Assembly (NCBI GenBank): GCA_934793215.1
Contig: CAKVOP010000001.1
Coordinates: 248,001-312,000, forward strand
DNA: 64,000 nt
Source of the DNA: an uncultured Clostridia bacterium
Lineage (GTDB): Bacteria > Bacillota > Clostridia > Christensenellales > UBA1242
Reading direction: 5' to 3'
The position numbers were made by a program, and so were the translations under genes. A model generated the notes under the pieces. That model was not told the DNA's origin and ran no database searches. It saw only the letters and a program-made list of their open reading frames with translations. Positions 25,848-31,832 of the stretch are shown here, in pieces; position 1 is the first letter of the stretch, and each line of letters opens with the position of its first letter.

Positions 25848-25981
25848 TTTATTAGACAATTTATTAGACAGTGCCATTTTTTGAGCAAAATTAAGCATTA
25901 TTAGTTTTATTGAAATTGTAAATTTTTAAATTCAAAAATGTCATTTTTTAGACACTTTTACAAATTTTTTTAGACACTTTT
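25848..25981. repeat. Cluster of TTAGACA direct repeats
   Basis: TTTATTAGACA occurs at 25848-25858 and 25860-25870. TTTTTTAGACACTTTT occurs at 25944-25959 and 25966-25981 (22 bp apart). Confidence 0.6.
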
Positions 25982-26001
25982 GAAGTTTGGGCATTAAAAA
26001 A

Positions 26002-26054
26002 ACCCTTTAGTTTACGCAAGCAAAATATGTATTTTGCTTATAAATAAAGGGTTT
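26002..26054 (-). terminator. Terminator of tRNA-Lys
   Basis: A nested hairpin on the minus strand: outer stem AAACCCTTTA/TAAAGGGTTT, inner AAGCAAAATA/TATTTTGCTT, then a T run. Confidence 0.8.
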
Positions 26055-26057
26055 CAG

Positions 26058-26133
26058 TGGTGGACTGTCGGGGGCTCGAACCCCGGACCCCCTGATTAAG
26101 AGTCAGATGCTCTACCAACTGAGCTAACAGTCC
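26058..26133 (-). tRNA. tRNA-Lys (anticodon CTT)
   Basis: A 76-nt cloverleaf on the minus strand. The acceptor stem is GGACTGT/ACAGTCC, the anticodon loop CTCTTAA gives CTT, the T loop is TTCGAGC, and CCA is encoded. A consensus promoter lies about 55 bp upstream. Confidence 0.95.
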
Positions 26134-26187
26134 ATATCGCGAAATGCACAAGTTCAGTTTTATCTCTTCAAACCTGTTACGAATGGA

Positions 26188-26216
26188 ATTATACAACATT
26201 ATTCTATATTTGTCAA
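26188..26216 (-). promoter_or_regulatory. Promoter of tRNA-Lys
   Basis: On the minus strand, TTGACA (26216-26211), 17 nt, TATAAT (26193-26188). Confidence 0.85.
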
Positions 26217-26372
26217 CAATTTTCAATAGAAATTGTGTAAATTGGGCATGGTTTATATCTTTATTTAAAATGTAATTAAAAAGTATTCAATTAATATAGA
26301 AATGGTTATATATAGATTTGAGCACAAAAAATAGGGAGGGGTATCTCCTAAAAAAGTCGCATTAACTATTTT

Positions 26373-26561
26373 TTATTCTTCTTCTATATCGCTAGGCAAA
26401 GAAATTTCGCCATAGTTTCTTTCAAATTCATTGACATGTTTTTTTAGTATATATTCAATTTCGCGATTTTTAGTCCTGCCTTCAAAGTCTGCAATATAAC
26501 CTAGTTTATATAAAAGCTCGGCTGAAACCCTCAAAGTATACCTTGGAAACTCTTTTTTCAT
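26373..26561 (-). CDS. Arc-like ribbon-helix-helix repressor
   Basis: A 62-residue protein with the Arc/MetJ pattern. The strand RYTLRVSAELLYKL is followed by two helices, ending IEYILKKHVNEFE, and an acidic tail. TTGGAGGATTT precedes the ATG. Such dimers read paired short operators. Two tandem 11-bp repeats 60-80 bp upstream (26622-26643) are good candidates, so autoregulation is likely. The other target could be the divergent Spo0A-domain gene. Confidence 0.8.
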   Translation of the reverse strand: MKKEFPRYTLRVSAELLYKLGYIADFEGRTKNREIEYILKKHVNEFERNYGEISLPSDIEEE

Positions 26562-26917
26562 AAATCCTCCAAAAACACGATTTTTAATATATTAATCACA
26601 AAATATCTGTAAAATATGCTAAATTGCGTCAAAATTGCGTCAAAAATACAGAAAATTATCGAATTTTGTCTTAATCCTTCAAAACTTTTGCAATATTTTG
26701 AAAAATTTTGCAAAATATTGTAAAAATAAAGCAAAATCGTTTGCGAAAAAATTTTGTTTGTGTATAATAGAGGATGTTACAAAGAGATTGTAGACGAAAA
26801 TTTTGACTAGCAAGCAATCTTAAAAAGTAATTTGTTGTATTAAAAAATATAGTGTCGTGACACTCTGCGACAGTATTCTTTGACATGGCAAAATAAAAAT
26901 AGAAGGAGAGAAGAATC
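26562..26917. promoter_or_regulatory. Divergent control region (Arc-like gene / Spo0A-domain gene)
   Basis: It contains the tandem repeat AATTGCGTCAA twice (26622-26632, 26633-26643). A plus-strand promoter, TTGCGA-16-TATAAT (26741-26768), is followed by a leader of about 145 nt carrying the palindrome AGTGTC-GT-GACACT (26851-26864). AGAAGGAGAG precedes the Spo0A-domain start. Confidence 0.6.
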
Positions 26918-27391
26918 ATGCCGTTAATTGAGTTGAAAGGAAAGGATGAAACACGAATAAGTAATAGGGGGACAAACTTTTTGGAAAAATACAAAGATTT
27001 GGACGATGAGGATATTTTTGTTGAACAAAAATTAATTGTTTACCTTTCTTATTTAAAAATTGCACCTAATTTAAGGGGGTATGCGTGCATGAAAATTTGT
27101 GTCAAACGGCTAGTAAAAGACCCACTTAAAAAACGAAATATGACTAATGGGTTGTATAAAGAAATAAGTCAAGAATATAATATTGCGATTAACCTTATCG
27201 ATAGAGCGATGAGGCATGCACTTCTTGTTAGTTTTAAAAAAGAGGGTGTTGAAGATTTTGAAAATCGTACTGGTTACACGTTTGCGTCGTCTCTACCTAC
27301 ACCGCGAGAGGCGGTGTGTTTGCTTGCTGAACTTGTGCGAATGGATTTAATAGCTTTTAGAGCAAGAAAAAATATTAAAAATCTGGCATAA
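26918..27391 (+). CDS. Stand-alone Spo0A-type DNA-binding domain protein
   Basis: A 157-residue protein whose residues about 40-145 match the C-terminal effector domain of Spo0A. YLSYLKIAPNLRGYACMK is the entry helix, LYKEISQEYN lies in the middle, and LIDRAMRHALLVSF includes the DNA-recognition helix with conserved Arg and His. The phosphorylated receiver domain of true Spo0A is absent. The remaining N-terminal 40 residues are charged and unfamiliar. Without a receiver it should bind 0A boxes constitutively or be controlled by amount. AGAAGGAG precedes the ATG. It is followed by lexA about 80 bp on. Confidence 0.8.
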   Translation: MPLIELKGKDETRISNRGTNFLEKYKDLDDEDIFVEQKLIVYLSYLKIAPNLRGYACMKICVKRLVKDPLKKRNMTNGLYKEISQEYNIAINLIDRAMRHALLVSFKKEGVEDFENRTGYTFASSLPTPREAVCLLAELVRMDLIAFRARKNIKNLA

Positions 27392-27395
27392 ACGC

Positions 27396-27455
27396 TTGAT
27401 TTTTTTTATTGTCTATGATAATATGGTTGCATAAAAGAACGCTTTGTTCTTTTAT
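27396..27455 (+). promoter_or_regulatory. lexA promoter and palindromic operator
   Basis: TTGATT (27396-27401), 17 nt, TAATAT (27419-27424). Downstream, ATAAAAGAAC (27431-27440) and its exact complement (27446-27455) flank GCTTT, just ahead of the ribosome binding site. The GAAC-N5-GTTC core resembles the SOS box but has one more spacer base than the Firmicutes GAAC-N4-GTTC. Confidence 0.65.
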
Positions 27456-27467
27456 AACGGAGAAACC

Positions 27468-28064
27468 ATGAAAATTGTAAATGAGGATCTACTCAAACAA
27501 GTTCTTGACTATATTGAAACTTATCAAATTCGTGAAGGGAAAAGCCCGACATGTCGCGATATAGCAAGAGCACTCAAAATGAATTCGTCTTCCGTTGCGC
27601 ATAGGTATGTAAACCTACTTAAAATGCAAGGTTATTTAAGCAAAGATGACGAGGGCAGAATTGAGATGAAAGAGAACTTGGCACCTTCTTCTTCCGTCAT
27701 TGCCCCAATGGTGGGAACGGTGCGATGTGGTGCTCCTATTTTTGCAAGCGAAAATATTGAGGAGAGTTTTAGTCTGCCGACTGAAATTTTCGGTAAAGGG
27801 AAAATATTTTTGCTTAAAGCGGAGGGGGACAGCATGGTTGATGCTGGAATTAATGAGGGTGATATTATAGTTGTAACTCAAACTTGCACGGCAAGCGATG
27901 GTGAAATAGTTGTTGCCCTTATCGATGACAGTGCAACGGTTAAAAGATTTTATAAAAAAAACGACCATATTGTGCTTCATCCAGAGAATAAAAAATATGA
28001 CGATATTATTTGCCAAGATGTAACAATTTTGGGGGTCGTCAAACATCTTATCCGTAAATTTTAA
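27468..28064 (+). CDS. lexA: LexA repressor
   Basis: A 198-residue SOS repressor. The N-terminal winged helix (SPTCRDIARALKMNSSSVAHR) is followed by the S24 peptidase domain. Self-cleavage should occur at Cys87-Gly88 (VRCGAP; Ala-Gly in most LexA), with Ser122 (EGDSMVDAG) and Lys159 (SATVKRF) as the catalytic pair. GGAG precedes the ATG at 27468; the in-frame codon at 27444 lies inside the operator hairpin and is rejected. The gene is probably autoregulated through the palindrome at 27431-27455. A phage repressor is a less likely reading, given its typical LexA length and order. Confidence 0.92.
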   Translation: MKIVNEDLLKQVLDYIETYQIREGKSPTCRDIARALKMNSSSVAHRYVNLLKMQGYLSKDDEGRIEMKENLAPSSSVIAPMVGTVRCGAPIFASENIEESFSLPTEIFGKGKIFLLKAEGDSMVDAGINEGDIIVVTQTCTASDGEIVVALIDDSATVKRFYKKNDHIVLHPENKKYDDIICQDVTILGVVKHLIRKF

Positions 28065-28078
28065 GATTGGAGGCAAAA

Positions 28079-28261
28079 TTGAAAAAGAAACTTTTTTGCC
28101 CGCACTGCCATCGATGCCTTGGAGAATGTTTGTTTTCTGACCAAACAGGGGAATGTGAAGTATTGTCAAATCCTCCCGAGATAACTGACAGAAATTTTGT
28201 CCATGACATGAAATGTTTAAGGTGCAAGGCAGAAATTTATATTTTAATGAAATTTAATTAA
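28079..28261 (+). CDS. Com-like zinc-ribbon protein
   Basis: A 60-residue protein with two CxxC pairs (CPHC near the start, CLRC near the end), the layout of the phage Mu Com translational regulator and its Firmicutes relatives. GGAGG at 28069-28073 points to the TTG at 28079 as start. It follows lexA by 14 bp with no terminator, so the two are co-transcribed. Com-like genes usually sit next to phage DNA-modification or terminase genes; here a terminase large subunit is 2 kb away. Confidence 0.7.
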   Translation: MKKKLFCPHCHRCLGECLFSDQTGECEVLSNPPEITDRNFVHDMKCLRCKAEIYILMKFN

Positions 28262-28274
28262 ATAAGCGAACCAT

Positions 28275-28341
28275 AGCGTTCCAATGATTTATAAACTGCA
28301 ATTACAAATTGTGGTATGTAAACTTTGGGACGCTTTTTTTG
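28275..28341 (+). terminator. Terminator of the lexA operon
   Basis: AGCGTTCCAA (28275-28284) pairs with TTGGGACGCT (28325-28334) through one G-U pair, followed by T7. The long loop contains a second small hairpin (CAATT/AATTG). Confidence 0.75.
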
Positions 28342-28424
28342 TAAGTATTAATGTCAATAAATAGTTTTAATAAAAATGTCTAAAAAGATAATCGTTCGTT
28401 TTGCGTTCGTTGATTTCGAATAAA

Positions 28425-28446
28425 AAAACAGTCACGAAAGACTGCT
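28425..28446 (-). terminator. Terminator of tRNA-Leu
   Basis: On the minus strand, the AGCAGTC/GACTG stem is followed by T7, just beyond the tRNA 3' end. Confidence 0.75.
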
Positions 28447-28454
28447 TTTGGATT

Positions 28455-28540
<86 letters not shown>

Positions 28541-28720
28541 ATATTTAAATTTTTCATTTTATCTAGGGCGGAGTGGCAGACGCCGTCTGCACTAGAAAAA
28601 CGAAGTTTTTCGCATCGAAGAACGCTGTTTGATGCATGAGGTTGAGAAAGCAAAGAATATTTAAAAGATTAAACTCGAATTAGATATTCCGCTTTCGCCA
28701 GCATACCATGACACCAATAT
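28541..28720. repeat. tRNA-Leu-like fragments and hairpin cluster
   Basis: A plus-strand piece (28569-28585) matches the D-arm region of the adjacent tRNA-Leu at 16 of 17 positions in opposite orientation. It sits in three consecutive hairpins: GCAGACG-c-CGTCTGC (28576-28590), GAAAAAC-gaa-GTTTTTC (28595-28611) and GCATC/GATGC (28612-28635). A second minus-strand piece near 28684-28704 resembles the tRNA 5' end (GCTGG...GCGGAAT). Confidence 0.5.
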
Positions 28721-28811
28721 AGCACAAAATAGTTTTTTTTACAACTCATAAATAGAAATTTTTTAAAAAAATATGGGGATTTATTATATTTTGTTCTCGA
28801 AAAATTAAAAA

Positions 28812-28840
28812 TTTGACAAAATTTAACAATTTTCGACAAA
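28812..28840 (-). promoter_or_regulatory. Pair of 0A boxes
   Basis: Read on the minus strand, TTTGTCGAA (28840-28832) and TTTGTCAAA (28820-28812) both match the Spo0A box TTTGTCRAA exactly, and they are 20 bp apart (two helical turns). They lie about 70-95 bp upstream of the -35 of the next gene. Confidence 0.55.
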
Positions 28841-28907
28841 ATTATACAAAAAAGACGCCATTTTGAAATATTTTTTACAAAAATGTGCAAAAATATGGCA
28901 GTAAAGG

Positions 28908-28941
28908 TTGAATTTACAAATTTAGGCTGATTATAATCAGC
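28908..28941 (+). promoter_or_regulatory. Promoter overlaid by a perfect 16-bp palindrome
   Basis: TTGAAT (28908-28913), 18 nt, TATAAT (28932-28937). The palindrome GCTGATTATAATCAGC (28926-28941) is centred on the -10, the classic position of a repressor site. Confidence 0.75.
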
Positions 28942-28958
28942 GACATGGAGGGGAAATT

Positions 28959-29438
28959 ATGAAAAACAACAACTGGGCAAAGACTATTTTATATGTCCAC
29001 AAATATTTAGAAAGGATTACAGAAGGCATTGATAAGCTTGTTGAGCGAGAAGCAATGAATTCTTATTATTTCAGTTCTACGAGAGAGAACGATGTTGCGA
29101 AAGTTGCAAACAAAATCATTGAATTAACCGAGAGAAAAAAACGCCTTATTAATATAAAGGTTCTCACAGAAAATTGTTTAAAAAGTATTGATAATTTACA
29201 AGCACGTATTTTAATAGGAAAATACATAAATGAAGAGCCTTGTGAAATTCTTGCTCAAAGATTAAATCTTGCAGAAAGAACATTTTTTAGAAAACTTAAA
29301 GAGGCAGAGGAAAGTTTTTCAAAGGCTCTTTGCCGATACGGGTTTAATGATGAAAAAATATCATCATACCTTAAAGGTGAAAGTTGGATTATTGACGTAT
29401 ATGAAAATTTCCTAGATGAAGGAAAAGAGCTTGCTTAA
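28959..29438 (+). CDS. Phage-type sigma-like regulator
   Basis: A 159-residue helical protein with a C-terminal region 4-like helix-turn-helix (CEILAQRLNLAERTFFRKLKEAE). The middle ILIGKYINEE and the length resemble the late-gene regulators (ArpU/RinA or DUF722 type) found just before terminase genes in Firmicutes phages. GGAGGGG precedes the ATG. It has its own promoter under a palindrome and two 0A boxes upstream. The stop overlaps that of the converging SH3-like gene by 4 nt. Confidence 0.65.
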   Translation: MKNNNWAKTILYVHKYLERITEGIDKLVEREAMNSYYFSSTRENDVAKVANKIIELTERKKRLINIKVLTENCLKSIDNLQARILIGKYINEEPCEILAQRLNLAERTFFRKLKEAEESFSKALCRYGFNDEKISSYLKGESWIIDVYENFLDEGKELA

Positions 29439-30193
29439 TTAAGTGAAGAGTCGTCAAATTCAAAATAGTCTTTTCTTCGTTTTGGCTTTGCTTTGCCATT
29501 TAAAATTCGTTCTTTTATTAGACTTGGTTTTAAGAGGAGAAACAATACAACTAGACTTGGTAACCCAACCCCAACAATTATCCATATAAGCGAACTTTTG
29601 CTTAAAGAAGAAATATTTGATTGTGAGAAATTGGGCGTGATTATGTCAAAGATTTCAGTGTTTTTTTCAATAGTTGGGAGATTGTCGCAAAAGACAGAAT
29701 AAAGATAGCCATAACTTGATAAATATTTGCAGTAATACCACTGATTTGATTTCTCTGGAATATCAATTTCACCAGTCATGAAACCGTAAAATTCTAGTTC
29801 TTGATAAAGGTATGGAATTGTTGATACAAGTGTAGAGGAGGACGACGGAGTTGAATAGAGCCCAAGCCCCTCTTTGGCAAAAACCCGAAAGTTTGCATTT
29901 GGGTAAGGCGAGGCAGGAGTCCCAGACATAGGGGTAACCTCGCTTTTTTTAACAAAACCATTTAAACCTTTATAACTTGCTTTAAAAAATGATGCATTTT
30001 CTTCGCCAGTCAGCAGAACAAAGTAAGAAGTGGGAATTTGAAATATGGCACTATTTTCGTTTGATGATGAATAAAAATATCCTTCATATTCTACCTTCGC
30101 GTAATAAGCTGGACAGCTTTCAGCGAAGGAAATATTATAATTTTGTGAAAAAATAATTGATAAAAAAATAAAAATTAACAAAATCTTTTTCAT
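29435..30193 (-). CDS. Exported SH3-like protein with C-terminal membrane anchor
   Basis: A 252-residue protein. It has a signal peptide (first 25 residues), two SH3b-like modules (about 30-95, and 100-180 with GLGLYSTPSSSSTLVSTIP), then a Ser-rich spacer, a membrane helix (WIIVGVGLPSLVVLFLLL) and a basic/acidic cytoplasmic tail. Such modules bind wall peptides. No ribosome binding site is visible; TAAAAT ends 6 nt before the ATG, so a leaderless mRNA is possible though the -35 (TTGTTA) is weak. Confidence 0.75.
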   Translation of the reverse strand: MKKILLIFIFLSIIFSQNYNISFAESCPAYYAKVEYEGYFYSSSNENSAIFQIPTSYFVLLTGEENASFFKASYKGLNGFVKKSEVTPMSGTPASPYPNANFRVFAKEGLGLYSTPSSSSTLVSTIPYLYQELEFYGFMTGEIDIPEKSNQWYYCKYLSSYGYLYSVFCDNLPTIEKNTEIFDIITPNFSQSNISSLSKSSLIWIIVGVGLPSLVVLFLLLKPSLIKERILNGKAKPKRRKDYFEFDDSSLN

Positions 30194-30273
30194 GCCTATA
30201 TTTTAAGGCGAAAAATTAATTTAACAAAAGTGAAAATTGCAATTATAAATCTTTTTAAAGGGAATTTTGTCAA

Positions 30274-31716
30274 ATGAAAAATAATGAAAATTTGGAAGAA
30301 AATAAGTATAAACTTTTTATAGTAAACCAGGCACTTTCTTCTCGAAAAGAAAATGATTTTTTATCTAAATATAATAGAGGTGAAAAAGTGCATTTGAAAC
30401 AACTTGCTTTTCATAAATGTCCTAAAAAAAACAGATGGGTTTTTGGTGGGAATCGTTCTGGAAAAACTGAATGTGGAGCAGTCGAGACTGTTTGGCTTGC
30501 GAGGGGCATACACCCATTCAAAGAAAATAAACCAGTTTCATGCTGGGTGGTGAGCCTCTCAAAGCAAGTTCAACGCGATGTTGCTCAAAGTAAAATTTTG
30601 CATTATCTTCGTAAGGATTGGATAAAAGAAATTGTTATGTCAAGCGGACGAAGTGATTGGGCGGACAATGGAGTGATTGATTTCATTCTCGTTAAAAATG
30701 TATTTGGTGGAGTTTCAAGAATCGGCTTTAAGAGTTGCGACCAGGGAAGGGAAAAGTTTCAAGGTGCGAGTTTAGATTTTGTGTGGTTTGATGAAGAGCC
30801 ACCGTTTGAAATATATAACGAATGCCGTATGCGTGTACTTGACAAAAAGGGCATGATTTTTGGCACTATGACTCCATTGAAAGGACTGACTTGGGTTTAC
30901 AACGAAATTTACCTGAATCAAAATAATGACAATGAGGTTTGGCATGAAGAAATGGAGTGGGCGGATAATCCATACCTAGATAAAGATGAAATTGAAGCGA
31001 TGACAAAAAGTCTTTCGGCAGATGAACTAGAATCAAGAAGGTATGGCAAGTTTATGCAGTGTGGAGGCATGGTGTATAGCGAATTTGACGAAAATGTGCA
31101 TGTCTTGGATCCATTTGAAGTACCAAAAGATTGGCAAGATAATATTTCCATTGACCCAGGTCTCAACAATCCTCTTTCCGCACATTGGTATGCCCGCGAT
31201 TATGATGGAAATGTTTATGTCATTGCCGAACATTTTGATAAAGGCAAAGATGTTTATTATCATGCTCAAAAAATAAAGGAAATCTGCGAGAAACTAGATT
31301 GGCATTATGTAAATGGTAAAATTTCCGCATTAATTGATAGTGCAGCAACTCAAAGAACGCTGGCTAGCAGTAAAAATGTAGTCGACTTATTTTACGAAAA
31401 CGATATTTTGACAAATCCGCGAGTTAATAAAGACATGTTCAGTGGAATAAATGTTGTTAAGCGATATTTGAAAGATGGCGAAGGGAATCCTCACCTTTTT
31501 ATATTTAAAAACTGTGTAAATCTTATAAGTGAAATCAAAAGTTATTGGTGGGGCGATAATGATTTGCCAATAAAAAAAGATGACCATTGTTTGGACGAAA
31601 TGAGATATTATCTTATGAGCATATGTGACAGGCCAAAGGAACAAGTAAAGAAGAGTTTAATTGAGAAAGATAAGGAAAGACTCATAAATAAGCTAAAGCG
31701 TCGCTACCACCCTTAA
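30274..31716 (+). CDS. Phage terminase large subunit (orphan)
   Basis: A 480-residue packaging motor and nuclease. ATPase part: Walker A GGNRSGKTE (about residues 58-66) and Walker B LDFVWFDEEPP, followed by the coupling motif GTMTPLKG. RNase H-type nuclease part: three acidic sites at SIDPGLNNP, ALIDSAATQ and DHCLDEMRYYLM. All motifs appear intact and the length is normal. No portal, protease or capsid gene follows, and the small subunit relative 10 kb away is broken. It is either the last intact piece of a prophage or a host-kept gene. No Shine-Dalgarno sequence is evident except AAAGGGA. Confidence 0.9.
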   Translation: MKNNENLEENKYKLFIVNQALSSRKENDFLSKYNRGEKVHLKQLAFHKCPKKNRWVFGGNRSGKTECGAVETVWLARGIHPFKENKPVSCWVVSLSKQVQRDVAQSKILHYLRKDWIKEIVMSSGRSDWADNGVIDFILVKNVFGGVSRIGFKSCDQGREKFQGASLDFVWFDEEPPFEIYNECRMRVLDKKGMIFGTMTPLKGLTWVYNEIYLNQNNDNEVWHEEMEWADNPYLDKDEIEAMTKSLSADELESRRYGKFMQCGGMVYSEFDENVHVLDPFEVPKDWQDNISIDPGLNNPLSAHWYARDYDGNVYVIAEHFDKGKDVYYHAQKIKEICEKLDWHYVNGKISALIDSAATQRTLASSKNVVDLFYENDILTNPRVNKDMFSGINVVKRYLKDGEGNPHLFIFKNCVNLISEIKSYWWGDNDLPIKKDDHCLDEMRYYLMSICDRPKEQVKKSLIEKDKERLINKLKRRYHP

Positions 31717-31832
31717 AGAGCAGTAGCAATAGAGAAAAAAGATTAAAAAAGCAAAATATTTTGTTATTTATTTGGAAAAATTATATTTATATGATAAATT
31801 AATTATGTAAAAAAATAAAGCGAAGGTGAAAT

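Larger units (their letters stand above)
25449..26000. other. Long AT-rich intergenic region
   Basis: About 550 bp with no convincing gene. It holds one terminator (25729-25757) and four TTAGACA words in two spaced pairs (25848-25870 and 25944-25981). Confidence 0.5.

Noticed and set aside
26038..26226. 62-codon frame over tRNA-Lys
   Set aside because: The LLAQLVEHLTLNQGVRGSSP-type peptide is a well-known spurious translation of a tRNA gene.
28384..28420. CGTTCGTT direct repeat as a regulatory site
   Set aside because: It lies between two terminators facing opposite ways, where no transcript is expected to start.
30266..30274. TTTGTCAAA overlapping the terminase start as a 0A box
   Set aside because: A single 9-mer with the R position A is expected by chance in such AT-rich DNA, and it overlaps the start codon; only the pair at 28812-28840 is reported.
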